Shown here piece by piece: positions 23,475 to 32,862 of a stretch of 64,000 nucleotides of DNA. Every line of letters begins with the position of its first letter. Positions within the stretch are counted from its first letter, which is position 1. A model generated the notes under the pieces. The model was not told the origin of the DNA. It did no database searches and saw only the letters and a list, made by a program, of their open reading frames with translations. A program made the position numbers and the translations under genes. The DNA is taken from assembly GCA_964439395.1 (NCBI GenBank), contig CAYTNV010000015.1, positions 13,696-77,695 on the forward strand, in the 5' to 3' direction. This DNA is from JAUUSJ01 sp964439395 (GTDB taxonomy: Bacteria; Bacillota; Clostridia; Lachnospirales; Lachnospiraceae).

Positions 23475-23847
23475 TTTAAAATCTTAATATGTAGAATATT
23501 TGGTAATAAGATAAACAAATAATAAAATGATGAAAGTGTCAAAAGGTATTTTGGCATTCATGATACACGGATTGCTCTGTGTGAAAGCACTCTCGCAATC
23601 CTAAAACACCTTAAATTCGCTCATTTTTTTTGAAAAATGGCTATTTTTTGGTGTTTTGTGCGTCTCAAAGTCATGCTTTTTCATGCAAACATGAAATGCA
23701 TGACCTTTTGACGCTTATATTATAAAACAAATTTATACGAATGAGGAATGCAATCTCCCATTCGATATAGTCTTTGGCAAAATTATAGATATATGCGAAG
23801 ATGTTAAAGATTGGCCAAGAATAATAAGAAAAACGAGGTAAGAAGCG
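23475..23847 (+). other. Gene-free region with a structured element between hemL and cbiF
   Basis: No gene is supported. Most of it is taken up by the multi-hairpin element at 23536-23714. The remaining 130 bases before cbiF include AGATATATGCGAAGATGTT, which loosely recalls the leader motif before the DUF445 gene. Confidence 0.5.
23536..23714. repeat. 179-base multi-hairpin element
   Basis: The outer arms GTGTCAAAAGGT (23536-23547) and ACCTTTTGACGC (23703-23714) pair over 12 bases with one G-U. Inside, GGATTGC/GCAATCC (23569-23575, 23595-23601) encloses GTG/CAC, and AAAACACC/GGTGTTTT (23603-23610, 23650-23657) forms another stem. It may be an interspersed intergenic repeat or a structured RNA. 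Confidence 0.55.
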
Positions 23848-24600
23848 ATGATTTATTTTATTGGAGCAGGTCCTGGAGACCCGGAACTTTTAACAATGAA
23901 AGGAAAAAAATTAATTGATCAGGCAGATGTTATTATTTATGCTGGATCGCTTGTCAATAAAGAAGTATTAAGTGGTGCGAAAGAGGGTGCAAAAATTTAT
24001 AATAGTGCTTCTATGACATTGGAGGAAGTACTTGAAGTAATGAAGGATGCAAATGAGAGAGGATGGGATGTCGCCAGAGTACATACTGGGGATCCAGCTA
24101 TTTTTGGCGCACATAGAGAGCAGATGGATGCGCTAGATAAGATGGGAATTCCTCATAAAGTAATTCCAGGAGTGAGTTCTTTTCTCGCTGTGTCTGCGGC
24201 ATTACAAAAGGAGTACACACTTCCAGGAGTGAGTCAGACTGTTATCTTGACGAGAATGGAGGGAAGAACTCCAGTTCCTCCGAAGGAGAAATTACAAGAT
24301 TTGGCAAAGCATAATTGTACAATGGTCATTTTCTTAAGTATTGGCATGATAGAACAACTTTCTGAGATTCTATCTAAAGAGTATAGAAAAGATACTCCAG
24401 TGGCAGTTGTGTATAAGGCATCTTGGGAAGATCAAAAGATTGTAATTGGAACGCTTGAGACAATCGCACAGAAGGTAAAAAAAGCTGGAATTACAAAGAC
24501 AGCTTTGACTGTTGTGGGTGATTTCTTGGGGGATGAGTATGAGTTATCTAAATTATACGATAAGACATTTTCACATGAATTTAGGAGTGCAAAAGAATAA
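23848..24600 (+). CDS. cbiF: Cobalt-precorrin-4 C11-methyltransferase
   Basis: CbiF transfers a methyl from S-adenosylmethionine to C11 of the corrin precursor. The 250-residue protein has the tetrapyrrole methylase layout: IGAGPGDPELLT at the start, YAGSLVNKE, VHTGDPAIFGAHREQ, VIPGVSSFLAVSAAL and PVAVVYKASW. The GDPAIFG...REQMDAL wording separates it from CbiL and CbiH. It overlaps the start of hemA by one base, so the two are translationally coupled. Confidence 0.93.
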   Translation: MIYFIGAGPGDPELLTMKGKKLIDQADVIIYAGSLVNKEVLSGAKEGAKIYNSASMTLEEVLEVMKDANERGWDVARVHTGDPAIFGAHREQMDALDKMGIPHKVIPGVSSFLAVSAALQKEYTLPGVSQTVILTRMEGRTPVPPKEKLQDLAKHNCTMVIFLSIGMIEQLSEILSKEYRKDTPVAVVYKASWEDQKIVIGTLETIAQKVKKAGITKTALTVVGDFLGDEYELSKLYDKTFSHEFRSAKE

Positions 24601-25784
24601 TGGGTATTCAGTTAATTAGTATTAGCCACAAGATTGCGCCGCTTAAAATCAGAGAATTATTTGCATTTTCAAAAGAACAGCAAGAGAAATTGATGAGAGA
24701 TATGGTGGCCGATACATGGATAGATGAGTGTATTGTTGTGGCTACTTGCAATAGAACAGAAATATACGTTTATACATCTTCTGAGAATTCCCCAGGAGAG
24801 ATTTTTCAGAAGATGCAAAAAATTTTGCTAAGAGAGGCAAAGGCTGAGAACACCGAGAATATTATGGATTATATTCTTTTTTACCATGATAAAAAGGCGA
24901 TACATCATCTTTTTGAGGTAACGACAGGACTTGATTCTATGGTAATCGGTGAGGATCAGATTCTTGGGCAAGTGAAACTGGCCCAGGAGCAGGCGATGGT
25001 GATTCATACAAGTGGAGTTTTTCTAAATACATTATTTCGCTATGCAATTACTGGCGCCAAAAAAGTAAAGACAGATACGGAGCTTTCTAAAACTTCTGTC
25101 TCTACCGCCACATTGGCATTAAAGATTGCAGAAAAAGAGCTTGGAACTGTCCGCGGTAAAAAAGTTTTGATTATTGGAGCCAGTGGAAAAATCGGTGGAA
25201 TTGTGATGAAAAATTTTGGCTGTATCGAGGATATTAAGCTTTATGTGACAGTGAGAAGTATAAATACTTTGCAAAAAAGTCGCCATATGAAGGCTGATTA
25301 TGAGACGATTTCTTATGACGAGAGATATGAGAGATTGGATGAGATGGACGTAATTATTAGTGCTACATCAAGTCCGCATTATACATTGACATATGATAAA
25401 ATGATAAGAAGCTTTAAGACAGATAAGAAACGTGTTTTTGTAGATTTAGCTGTTCCTATGGATATTGAGAGTAAAATTAAGGAAAATGAGAAATGTATTT
25501 ATTATAATATCGATGATTTTACAAGGATTTCCAAGGAAAATAATAAAAAGAAGATGCATGAAGCAGAGGCGGCGGGAGAGATTTTGGAAGATTATGAGCT
25601 ACAGTTTGAGCGTTGGTTTATCTTTCAAAAATCACTGCCAACGATGCAAAAGATGCGAGATAATTTTTTAAAGGTGGCAGAACATAAGGGAACAAAAAAT
25701 GCGTTTGATCATTTATTTTATTGGGTGAGAGAAAATAACTCTCCAGAGGATTTGCAGGTGTTTTTTGATTGTTTGAATCATTAA
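24600..25784 (+). CDS. hemA: Glutamyl-tRNA reductase
   Basis: HemA reduces glutamyl-tRNA to glutamate-1-semialdehyde with NADPH, the first step of the C5 pathway. The 394-residue protein has the catalytic Cys50 in VVATCNRTE, GLDSMVIGEDQILGQVK, and a Rossmann segment KVLIIGASGKIGG. Length is slightly short for the family (about 420), mostly at the C-terminal dimerisation part. There is no fused precorrin-2 dehydrogenase domain. It sits between cbiF and cbiH, so its product here feeds cobalamin synthesis. Confidence 0.95.
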   Translation: MGIQLISISHKIAPLKIRELFAFSKEQQEKLMRDMVADTWIDECIVVATCNRTEIYVYTSSENSPGEIFQKMQKILLREAKAENTENIMDYILFYHDKKAIHHLFEVTTGLDSMVIGEDQILGQVKLAQEQAMVIHTSGVFLNTLFRYAITGAKKVKTDTELSKTSVSTATLALKIAEKELGTVRGKKVLIIGASGKIGGIVMKNFGCIEDIKLYVTVRSINTLQKSRHMKADYETISYDERYERLDEMDVIISATSSPHYTLTYDKMIRSFKTDKKRVFVDLAVPMDIESKIKENEKCIYYNIDDFTRISKENNKKKMHEAEAAGEILEDYELQFERWFIFQKSLPTMQKMRDNFLKVAEHKGTKNAFDHLFYWVRENNSPEDLQVFFDCLNH

Positions 25785-25810
25785 CGAAAAAGGAAAGTGA
25801 GAAGTGTTTT

Positions 25811-26581
25811 ATGAGTAAATTATATGCAGTTGGATTCGGACCAGGTGGTTACGAACATATGACGGTAAAGGCTGTGGAGGCGATTAAAGAAGCGGATATT
25901 GTGACAGGTTACACAACTTATGTAGAGATGATAAAGGAATATTTTCCAGAGAAGGAGTATATTGCTACACCGATGAAAAAAGAGATTGACCGATGTAAGA
26001 TGGCAGTCTCCTTGGCACAGGAGGGAAAGACTGTGGCGATGGTGAGCAGTGGAGATAGCGGAATTTATGGCATGGCGGGAATTATGATAGAGGTTGCCAA
26101 TCAGATGGGGGCAGGTGATGTGGATATTATCACGGTTCCAGGAGTGACGGCAGCGAGCGCGGCGGCCTCCGTGCTTGGTGCGCCTTTGATGCATGATTTT
26201 GCGGTGATTAGTCTTAGTAATCTCATGACACCACTTGATTTGATTATGAAAAGAGTGGAGTGTGCTGGAATGGGTGATATGATTGTCTGCCTGTATAATC
26301 CAAAAAGTAAAAAGAGAACAGATTTCGTAGAACAGGCGGCAAATATTTTGATAAAATATCGGAGTGAGGACACACCAGTTGGTATCGTTCGACATGCTGG
26401 AAGAAAGGAAGAATCCAGTATTATTACAACCTTGGGAGAGGTAAAAAATGCTCCGATTGATATGTTTAGCATTGTTATTATTGGTAATTCTAATACGTAT
26501 GTGAAAAATGGAAAAATGCTCACACCTCGTGGATACCAGGAAAAATATAGCGATCAATTGAGCAGTGCAACAACAAAATAA
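25811..26581 (+). CDS. cbiH: Cobalt-precorrin-3 C17-methyltransferase
   Basis: CbiH methylates C17 and promotes ring contraction. The 256-residue protein has GFGPGGYEHMTVKA, a TGYTTYVEMI segment, MVSSGDSGIYGMAG, PGVTAASAAASVLGAP and VCLYNPKSKKR, all typical of CbiH/CobJ. The frame starts at 25769 inside hemA, but ATG 25811 gives the family N-terminus (MSKLYAVGFGPG) and has a GGAAAGTGAG site, so it is chosen. The last 20 or so bases of the gene are repeated downstream at 26700-26723. Confidence 0.93.
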   Translation: MSKLYAVGFGPGGYEHMTVKAVEAIKEADIVTGYTTYVEMIKEYFPEKEYIATPMKKEIDRCKMAVSLAQEGKTVAMVSSGDSGIYGMAGIMIEVANQMGAGDVDIITVPGVTAASAAASVLGAPLMHDFAVISLSNLMTPLDLIMKRVECAGMGDMIVCLYNPKSKKRTDFVEQAANILIKYRSEDTPVGIVRHAGRKEESSIITTLGEVKNAPIDMFSIVIIGNSNTYVKNGKMLTPRGYQEKYSDQLSSATTK

Positions 26582-26723
26582 AAATCAGCAAAGAGGGAGC
26601 TAGCTCACGATTGGATGATTATTATTTTGTTGTTATAGTGCGAGAGCACGGAAGCGAGATGAAGCGGAGCGAAATCGGGCTAGCACAGCTCAAAAAAAGG
26701 CAGTGCAATAATAAAATAAAAAT
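26562..26723. repeat. 24-bp direct repeat flanking a 114-base hairpin-rich insert
   Basis: Bases 26562-26585, the end of cbiH, recur at 26700-26723 with two changes. The sequence between contains ATTATTTTGTTGTTATAGTGC, an inverted partial copy, and GTGC-GAGA-GCAC. This looks like an insertion that duplicated its target, or a local rearrangement. Confidence 0.55.
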
Positions 26724-26751
26724 TGGCTATATATGAAGGTAGGAGATAGAT

Positions 26752-29151
26752 ATGAGAGAGTTCGTAAAAATTGGAACAAGAAAGAGTAAATTGGCTCTTA
26801 TCCAGACTGATTTAGTTAAAAAAGCTATTTTGCAAAAGTTTCCCAATATAAAAGTAGAGATTGTAGAAATATCTACAAAGGGAGATGAACAGTTAGACCG
26901 CTCTTTGACATCTTTTGGAGGAAAGGGAGTTTTCACACAGGAATTAGAGGAACAATTATTGAATGGTCAGATTGATCTTGCAGTTCACAGTGCGAAGGAT
27001 ATGCCAATGGAATTTCCAGAAGGTTTACGTATCGGTGCTGTTTTAGAAAGAGAAAACCCAGTAGATGTAGTTTTGACAAGAGATGGAATTTCTCTTGTAG
27101 ATTTGCCAAAGGGAGCGATTGTAGGAACAAGCTCTTTAAGACGCGAATTGCAGATTAAAAAGATAAATCCAGAAGTTGTCATTCGTATGCTTCGTGGAAA
27201 TGTACAGACAAGAATTCGAAAATTAAAGGAAGGTAAGTATGACGCCATTTTACTTGCGGCGGCAGGACTAATTCGCCTCGAATATCAAAACGATGCAGAG
27301 CTCTTTTTTGAGTATTTAGATGATGAGAAGTTTTTGCCAGCAGCAGGTCAGGGAATTTTGGCGGTTGAGAGTCGTAAAGGAGATTTGGAGGATATCCTAT
27401 CTGCGATTCACTGCGAGGAGGCTGCGTGTTTACTGGAAGCTGAGAGAGCGTATCTTGCAACAATTGGTGGAAGCTGTAATGCACCGGCGGCGGCTCTTTG
27501 TAAAAAGAAAGAGAATAGATTTTCTATGACAGCTTGCTTTGCGAAAGATGGAAAGCATCTTACGTTTGAGAGTGAGAGTTTAGAAATACCTAAGGGAGCG
27601 AGTGGGCGAGAAATCGCAAAAGAGTTAGGAGTTAAGATTGCCAATAAAGTAAAGAAAGGAATCGTTTATCTTGTAGGTGCGGGTCCTGGAGATATAGGTC
27701 TTTTTACACAAAAAGGCATTGATTTAGTGAGAAAAGCCGATGTTATTGTCTATGATAATTTGGCATCCACGTCTATTTTAAATGAGGCAGGTGAGAACGC
27801 CGAGCTTATTTATGCTGGAAAGAGAGCAGATAGGCATCACCTGAGGCAGGAAGAGACGAACCAGGTTTTAGTGGAAAAAGCATTAGAGGGAAAAATGGTG
27901 GTTCGCTTAAAAGGCGGTGACCCTTATATTTTTGGTCGAGGCGGAGAGGAAGCTGAGGCATTATTGCCATATGGCATTTCATTTGAGATAGTTCCAGGAA
28001 TTTCTTCCTCCTACTCTGTGCCGGCATACTGTGGAATTCCAGTGACGCATAGAAATTTGGCATCTTCTTTTCATGTGATTACGGGACATGAGGGAAATCA
28101 TAAAAATGGAAATGAAGTATTAGATTATGAAGTTCTTGCGAAGGAAGAGGGAACTTTGATTTTCCTGATGGGACTTAAAAACCTTCCAAATATCGTAAGT
28201 AACTTGATGAAATACGGGAAAGATAAAGATACAAAGGCGGCGGTACTTCAAGGGGGAACGACGGCGAGACAAAAAACAGCCGTCGGAACACTTGAGACTA
28301 TTGTAGAAGAGGCGAAAAGAAGAGAAATTCAGACTCCTGCCATTACAATTATCGGCGATGTCGTGGGATTGAAGGATAAACTGGAGTGGTTTGGAAATAA
28401 GTCACTTTTTGGTAAGAAGGTATTAGTGACAGCGAGTCGTCCGATGGCAAAAAAAATGGGAGAGATTTTAGTTGAGGAAGGTGCAGAGCCAATTTTATTT
28501 AGTCTTGTTATGACGCATAGAAGAATTGAGGAGAATTTTATCAGGGCAATGCGAGAGATTGAACAGTATACATGGATTGTTCTTACAAGTGCAAATGGAG
28601 TTGAGGCTTTATTTGACTCTCTAAGAGAACAGAGAATAGATATCCGTAAGTTTGCGCATATCAAGTTTGCAGTAATTGGAGATGGAACGGCAAGGGCATT
28701 GGAGGCAAAGGGAATTTACTGTGATTATATCCCAACAGCATATTCAAGTAGGGATATGGCTGACTCGATGATTCCACTTCTCACAAGGGAAGATAAAGTA
28801 CTGCTTCTTCGGGCAAAGGAGGCATCCAGAGAGCTTCCGGAGGCTTTGGAGGAAAATAAAATTTCTTACGAAGTAGTGTCTCTCTATGAGACAAAATACG
28901 ATGAGAGAAAGGGCGAGGAGCTTAATCGCATTTTGAAAGATATGGATTATGTGACGTTTGCAAGCTCGAGTGCTGTAAAGGCGTTCAATTCTATGGTGAG
29001 TGAGGAAAATAAAAATTGCTGTGCCCATATCAGTATCGGACCAGTCACATCAAAGACGGCCAAGGAACTTGGTGTGACAATCGATAAAACAGCGAGTACT
29101 TATACTGCACAGGGAATAGTGAATGCTTTATTGGCTGAGGTGAATAAATAA
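26752..29151 (+). CDS. hemC-cobA-hemD: Triple fusion: porphobilinogen deaminase - uroporphyrinogen-III methyltransferase - uroporphyrinogen-III synthase
   Basis: This one 799-residue chain covers three consecutive reactions. Residues 1-300 are HemC: IGTRKSKLAL, HSAKDMP, GTSSLRR, AAAGLIRL and Cys242 in GGSCNAPAA, the dipyrromethane cofactor site. Residues about 304-550 are CobA: YLVGAGPGDIGLFTQKG, RLKGGDPYIFGRGGEE, PGISSSYSVPAYCGIPVTH. Residues about 552-799 are HemD: VLVTASRPMAK, LTSANGVEALF, FASSSAVKAF. Together they take porphobilinogen to precorrin-2. CobA-HemD fusions are known in Clostridia; adding HemC at the front is uncommon. The frame is continuous with no stop or junction defect. 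The stop overlaps the cobS start by one base. Confidence 0.95.
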   Translation: MREFVKIGTRKSKLALIQTDLVKKAILQKFPNIKVEIVEISTKGDEQLDRSLTSFGGKGVFTQELEEQLLNGQIDLAVHSAKDMPMEFPEGLRIGAVLERENPVDVVLTRDGISLVDLPKGAIVGTSSLRRELQIKKINPEVVIRMLRGNVQTRIRKLKEGKYDAILLAAAGLIRLEYQNDAELFFEYLDDEKFLPAAGQGILAVESRKGDLEDILSAIHCEEAACLLEAERAYLATIGGSCNAPAAALCKKKENRFSMTACFAKDGKHLTFESESLEIPKGASGREIAKELGVKIANKVKKGIVYLVGAGPGDIGLFTQKGIDLVRKADVIVYDNLASTSILNEAGENAELIYAGKRADRHHLRQEETNQVLVEKALEGKMVVRLKGGDPYIFGRGGEEAEALLPYGISFEIVPGISSSYSVPAYCGIPVTHRNLASSFHVITGHEGNHKNGNEVLDYEVLAKEEGTLIFLMGLKNLPNIVSNLMKYGKDKDTKAAVLQGGTTARQKTAVGTLETIVEEAKRREIQTPAITIIGDVVGLKDKLEWFGNKSLFGKKVLVTASRPMAKKMGEILVEEGAEPILFSLVMTHRRIEENFIRAMREIEQYTWIVLTSANGVEALFDSLREQRIDIRKFAHIKFAVIGDGTARALEAKGIYCDYIPTAYSSRDMADSMIPLLTREDKVLLLRAKEASRELPEALEENKISYEVVSLYETKYDERKGEELNRILKDMDYVTFASSSAVKAFNSMVSEENKNCCAHISIGPVTSKTAKELGVTIDKTASTYTAQGIVNALLAEVNK

Positions 29152-29885
29152 TGAAAAAATTATTATTGACGATTGGATTTATGACACGTATTCCAATTCC
29201 TATGCAGTTAGAGGTTAAAGAGGGAGATATGGAAAAGGGATTTATTACTTTTCCGATTGTTGGAATCATTATCGGGTTATTTGATTTGGCAGTTTTTAAG
29301 CTTGTGAGTTTTGTACTTCCAGAGACCATTGCAATTTTATTTGCTATTTTGGCGAATCTCTGTATTACAGGAGCTTTTCACCTGGATGGTCTTGCGGATA
29401 CTGTCGATGGCATTTACTCGGCGAGAACGAGAGAGAGAATGCTAGAGATTATGAAAGATAGCCGTATTGGAACAAACGGTGCCATTGCACTTGTCTTTGA
29501 TTTATTATTTAAGTTTATCGGTTTATTTTACTGTGATGTGAAATGGATTCCGATTTTGCTAATGCCTGTGGCAGGTAAGATGGTACAGGGAGTGATTGTC
29601 TATAAGGCGATTTATCCGAGAAAAAAAGGAATTGGTATTTATGTGGGGACTGTTCCAGCTTTCGCGGCGATTGGAGCGGCAATCATTGGGTTAATTCCGT
29701 TTGTTATATTTTATAAAGTTTATGGTGTTATTTATTGGGGGATTTTGCTTGTATTTTCCTATCTCTTCCGTCTTTATATTACGGGAAAGATAGGAGGAGT
29801 GACAGGAGATGTCATGGGAGCAGGTTCTGAGCTCAGTGAAGTTTTATATTTGTTTTTATTATTGGCAAAGGCAACATTGTTTTAG
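29151..29885 (+). CDS. cobS: Adenosylcobinamide-GDP ribazoletransferase (cobalamin synthase)
   Basis: CobS joins alpha-ribazole to adenosylcobinamide-GDP in the membrane. The 244-residue protein is mostly hydrophobic helices and has the family signatures FMTRIPIPM near the start, GAFHLDGLADTVDGI and MKDSRIGTNGAIAL, and ends with TGDVMGAGSELSEVLYL. It starts within the stop codon of the fusion gene, so translation is coupled. Its GDP-activated substrate needs CobU or CobY, which I do not find in this window. Confidence 0.95.
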   Translation: MKKLLLTIGFMTRIPIPMQLEVKEGDMEKGFITFPIVGIIIGLFDLAVFKLVSFVLPETIAILFAILANLCITGAFHLDGLADTVDGIYSARTRERMLEIMKDSRIGTNGAIALVFDLLFKFIGLFYCDVKWIPILLMPVAGKMVQGVIVYKAIYPRKKGIGIYVGTVPAFAAIGAAIIGLIPFVIFYKVYGVIYWGILLVFSYLFRLYITGKIGGVTGDVMGAGSELSEVLYLFLLLAKATLF

Positions 29886-30042
29886 CCGTAGAGCTTGGGA
29901 GAAACAATAAATTTAAGCTATTGATTGGAAAGACATATATTAGTTGTGTAATATAAGAAATGTAGAAATTGACTTTTAGAATACTATAATATAGGTTGTA
30001 ATATAGTTTACAAGCTTATAAATCAGATTAGAGGAGAAGCGT

Positions 30043-31101
30043 ATGAAGTTTGAGCAATTAATAAATGGGATTTTACCCTTAGATAAAAAGGCAATGGAAT
30101 TGGCGCAGGTGAGATGGAATACTCTTGGAAAGCCACTTCATAGCCTTGGCAGATTGGAAGAGCTTGTCGTGCAGTTGGCGGGTATTATGGAAACTCCAAT
30201 GCCTAAAATTGAAAAAAAGGCTGTCATTGTCATGGCAGCCGATAATGGAGTTGTAAAAGAAGGCGTAACACAGACTGGTCAAGAGGTTACGAAAATTGTG
30301 ACAGAAAATATGACAAAGGATAAAGCTTCTATTCGTGTCTTTGCGAAAATGAGTGGAGCGGAAGTTTTTCCGGTGGATATCGGAATTGCTGCAGAGGTAG
30401 ATTGTCCTGGAATTATTCCAAGAAAGATTAAGATGGGAACAGACAATATACATAAAGGTCCAGCCATGACAAGAGAAGAGGCAATCGAGGCAATCTTAGT
30501 TGGAGTGGATATAGTCAGAGAACTCAGAGAAAAAGGGTATCATATGTTTGCCACGGGCGAGATGGGGATTGGAAATACAACGACGAGCAGTGCAGTCTGT
30601 GCTGTCTTATTAGAGCAATCTGTCGAGAAAGTGACTGGAAAGGGAGCGGGCCTTACTAGTCAAGATTTGCTTCACAAAATTGAAGTGATTAAAGAGAGTA
30701 TTATACTCAATCAGGTAGATAAAAATGATCCGATTGATATTCTACATAAAGTAGGAGGACTTGATATAGCGGGGTTAGTAGGATGCTTTTTAGGAGCGGC
30801 GTATTATCGCATACCGATTTTTATTGATGGATTTATCTCATCTATCGCAGCATTGTTGGCGATAAAGATTGCACCGGCTTGTAGAGATTATATGTTTCCA
30901 TCTCATTGTTCTAACGAACCAGCGGGAAAGTTGGTATTGGACGCCATTGGATTTCAGCCGTATATTTTGGCAAATATGTGTCTGGGAGAGGGGACTGGAG
31001 CAGTGATGGGATTTACAATCGCAGATTACGCACTCACAGCATATTATGGAATTCCTTCTTTTGAAGAGACAGCATTTGGAACTTATGAGGAGTTGGTATA
31101 G
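30043..31101 (+). CDS. cobT: Nicotinate-nucleotide-dimethylbenzimidazole phosphoribosyltransferase
   Basis: CobT makes alpha-ribotide of the lower-ligand base from nicotinate mononucleotide. The 352-residue protein shows PLHSLGRLEEL, VMAADNGVV, FATGEMGIGNTTTSSAV, SHCSNEPAGKLVLDAIG and LGEGTGAVM, whose Glu is the catalytic residue. An AGAGGAGAAG site precedes the ATG. About 157 bases separate it from cobS; a TATAAT at 29985-29990 may be a promoter but has no good -35. Confidence 0.95.
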   Translation: MKFEQLINGILPLDKKAMELAQVRWNTLGKPLHSLGRLEELVVQLAGIMETPMPKIEKKAVIVMAADNGVVKEGVTQTGQEVTKIVTENMTKDKASIRVFAKMSGAEVFPVDIGIAAEVDCPGIIPRKIKMGTDNIHKGPAMTREEAIEAILVGVDIVRELREKGYHMFATGEMGIGNTTTSSAVCAVLLEQSVEKVTGKGAGLTSQDLLHKIEVIKESIILNQVDKNDPIDILHKVGGLDIAGLVGCFLGAAYYRIPIFIDGFISSIAALLAIKIAPACRDYMFPSHCSNEPAGKLVLDAIGFQPYILANMCLGEGTGAVMGFTIADYALTAYYGIPSFEETAFGTYEELV

Positions 31102-31137
31102 TATAAAACTAAAATAGATTCAGAAAAGAGGAGTAAA

Positions 31138-31773
31138 ATGTTAGATAAAATTGAAATTGTAAAACCGATGGATATAGAAAAGAAAAGTATGGCAACGATT
31201 ACAGAGGAATTAGGTGGGAGAACTTGGCCAGAACCAGAATTTTCTATCGTAAAGCGCTGTATTCACACATCTGCGGATTTTGACTATGCAGATAATCTTT
31301 GCTTTTCTGAAAAAGTGGGAGAAAAGGCATTAGAAGCTCTGAAAGCAGGAGCTGTTATTGTAACTGACACAAATATGGCGAAGGCTGGTATTAATAAAAA
31401 ACGCGTGGCAGAGTACGGTGGAGAAGTCTTTTGTTTTATGGCAGATGAAGATGTGGCAGCGAGAGCGAGAGAGCTTGGGTGTACAAGGGCAGCTGTTTGT
31501 ATGGAAAAGGCTGCCAATATCATTAAGAATAAACCAATTATTTTTGCAATTGGAAATGCACCGACAGCCTTGATTAAGTTGTATGATTTGATAGAGGAAG
31601 GATTAAAGCCAGCTCTTATTATTGGTGCGCCGGTTGGCTTTGTCAATGTTGTCGAGTCAAAGGAACTGATTATGCACGCTCCCGTCCCATATATCGTTTG
31701 CAGAGGAAGAAAGGGTGGAAGTAATATTGCAGCGGCAATCTGCAATGCACTCTTATACCAAGAGGGTAGATAG
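31138..31773 (+). CDS. cbiC: Cobalt-precorrin-8 methylmutase
   Basis: CbiC moves a methyl group from C11 to C12 to form cobyrinate. The 211-residue protein has VKRCIHTSADFDYADNL with the catalytic His, VVTDT-like VIVTDTNMAKAGI, FAIGNAPTAL and IGAPVGFVNVVESKE. AGAGGAG lies upstream of the ATG. It is three bases from the start of cbiD and therefore in the same transcript. Confidence 0.95.
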   Translation: MLDKIEIVKPMDIEKKSMATITEELGGRTWPEPEFSIVKRCIHTSADFDYADNLCFSEKVGEKALEALKAGAVIVTDTNMAKAGINKKRVAEYGGEVFCFMADEDVAARARELGCTRAAVCMEKAANIIKNKPIIFAIGNAPTALIKLYDLIEEGLKPALIIGAPVGFVNVVESKELIMHAPVPYIVCRGRKGGSNIAAAICNALLYQEGR

Positions 31774-31776
31774 ACG

Positions 31777-32862
31777 ATGAAGAAGCTAAGAGAAGGTGTC
31801 TCCACGGGCTCTTGTATGACAGGAGCCGCCATCGCCAGTGCTATGTGGCAACTCTCTGGAAAATGTCCTGAGTCTGTCTGTGTCAGAGCTCCGATTGGGA
31901 GAGATTTATATTTAGATGTAGTGCCGATAGAGTACGGTGTCTGCGCAGTTGTCAAAGACGGCGGAGATGATATTGATGTGACAGATGGATGTAGTGTTAT
32001 TGTGAAAGTGATTATTCATAAGGAAGACGGAGAAATTCGATTTGTCGGAAAAGAGGGAATTGGCGTAGTGACTTTGGAGGGACTTAAACTTCCAGTCGGA
32101 GAGCCAGCGATTAATCCTGTTCCTAGACAGATGGCAACGGAGGCGCTTAGAAAGGTTATTGGAGAGAGGGCAGCAACGTTAGAAGTTTCTATTCCAAACG
32201 GCGCTGTACTCGCAAAAAAAACGTTTAACGAGAGACTGGGTGTGCTTGGCGGCCTTTCGATTCTTGGAACGACAGGAATTGTGAGACCGATGAGTCAGGA
32301 GGCAATGCGGGATGCTATCACACAGGAGATGAAAGTATGCCGTGCGAAAGGAAATGATTCGATTGTCTTTGTGCTTGGAACGACAGGAGAAAATGCTCTC
32401 AGAGAGTTATATGGTGAGATGAAAGCAGTGCTTCAAGTGAGTAACTTCATTGGAGATATGTTAGATGAGGCTGTTGATCAAGGATTTAAAAATATTTTTA
32501 TCGGAGGATTTGTCGGTAAATTAGTAAAGGTAGCGGCAGGCACAATGAATACACATAGTCATGTGGCAGATGGAAGACTTGAGACAATCTGCACGCATGC
32601 TGCTCTGGCAGGAGTCGATATTCACATTATACGAAAAATTTATAATTGCGTAACAACGAAGAAAGCGCTCGAGATTATGAGAGAAGAAAATTTGCTCTAT
32701 ATTTGGAAGTTTATCGTGCAAAAAGCAGAGCAGCATTGCCAAAAGAGAGTGAGAGGCGAGGCGAAGGTTGCCATTGTATTTTTAGATGAGAATAATAATA
32801 TTTTGGCGGAAAGTCAAAATGTAAATAAAATGAGACAGGAGGTGTTTTTATGCACCGATTGA
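31777..32862 (+). CDS. cbiD: Cobalt-precorrin-5B C1-methyltransferase
   Basis: CbiD methylates C1 in the oxygen-independent pathway; its presence marks the anaerobic route. The 361-residue protein shows LREGVSTGSCMTGAAIASA at the start, VVKDGGDDIDVTDG, GVGVVTLEGL-like GIGVVTLEGLKLPVGEPAINP and GTTGIVRPMS. GAGGG before the ATG is the likely ribosome site. Its last 13 bases overlap the start of cbiET. Confidence 0.96.
   Translation: MKKLREGVSTGSCMTGAAIASAMWQLSGKCPESVCVRAPIGRDLYLDVVPIEYGVCAVVKDGGDDIDVTDGCSVIVKVIIHKEDGEIRFVGKEGIGVVTLEGLKLPVGEPAINPVPRQMATEALRKVIGERAATLEVSIPNGAVLAKKTFNERLGVLGGLSILGTTGIVRPMSQEAMRDAITQEMKVCRAKGNDSIVFVLGTTGENALRELYGEMKAVLQVSNFIGDMLDEAVDQGFKNIFIGGFVGKLVKVAAGTMNTHSHVADGRLETICTHAALAGVDIHIIRKIYNCVTTKKALEIMREENLLYIWKFIVQKAEQHCQKRVRGEAKVAIVFLDENNNILAESQNVNKMRQEVFLCTD

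Noticed and set aside
25820..26557. Long minus-strand frame opposite cbiH
   Set aside because: It is the antisense shadow of a clearly identified gene and is rich in His and Ser as such shadows are in this genome.
29969..29990. TTGACT/TATAAT promoter before cobT
   Set aside because: The spacing between the hexamers is only 10 bases, too short for a sigma-A promoter.
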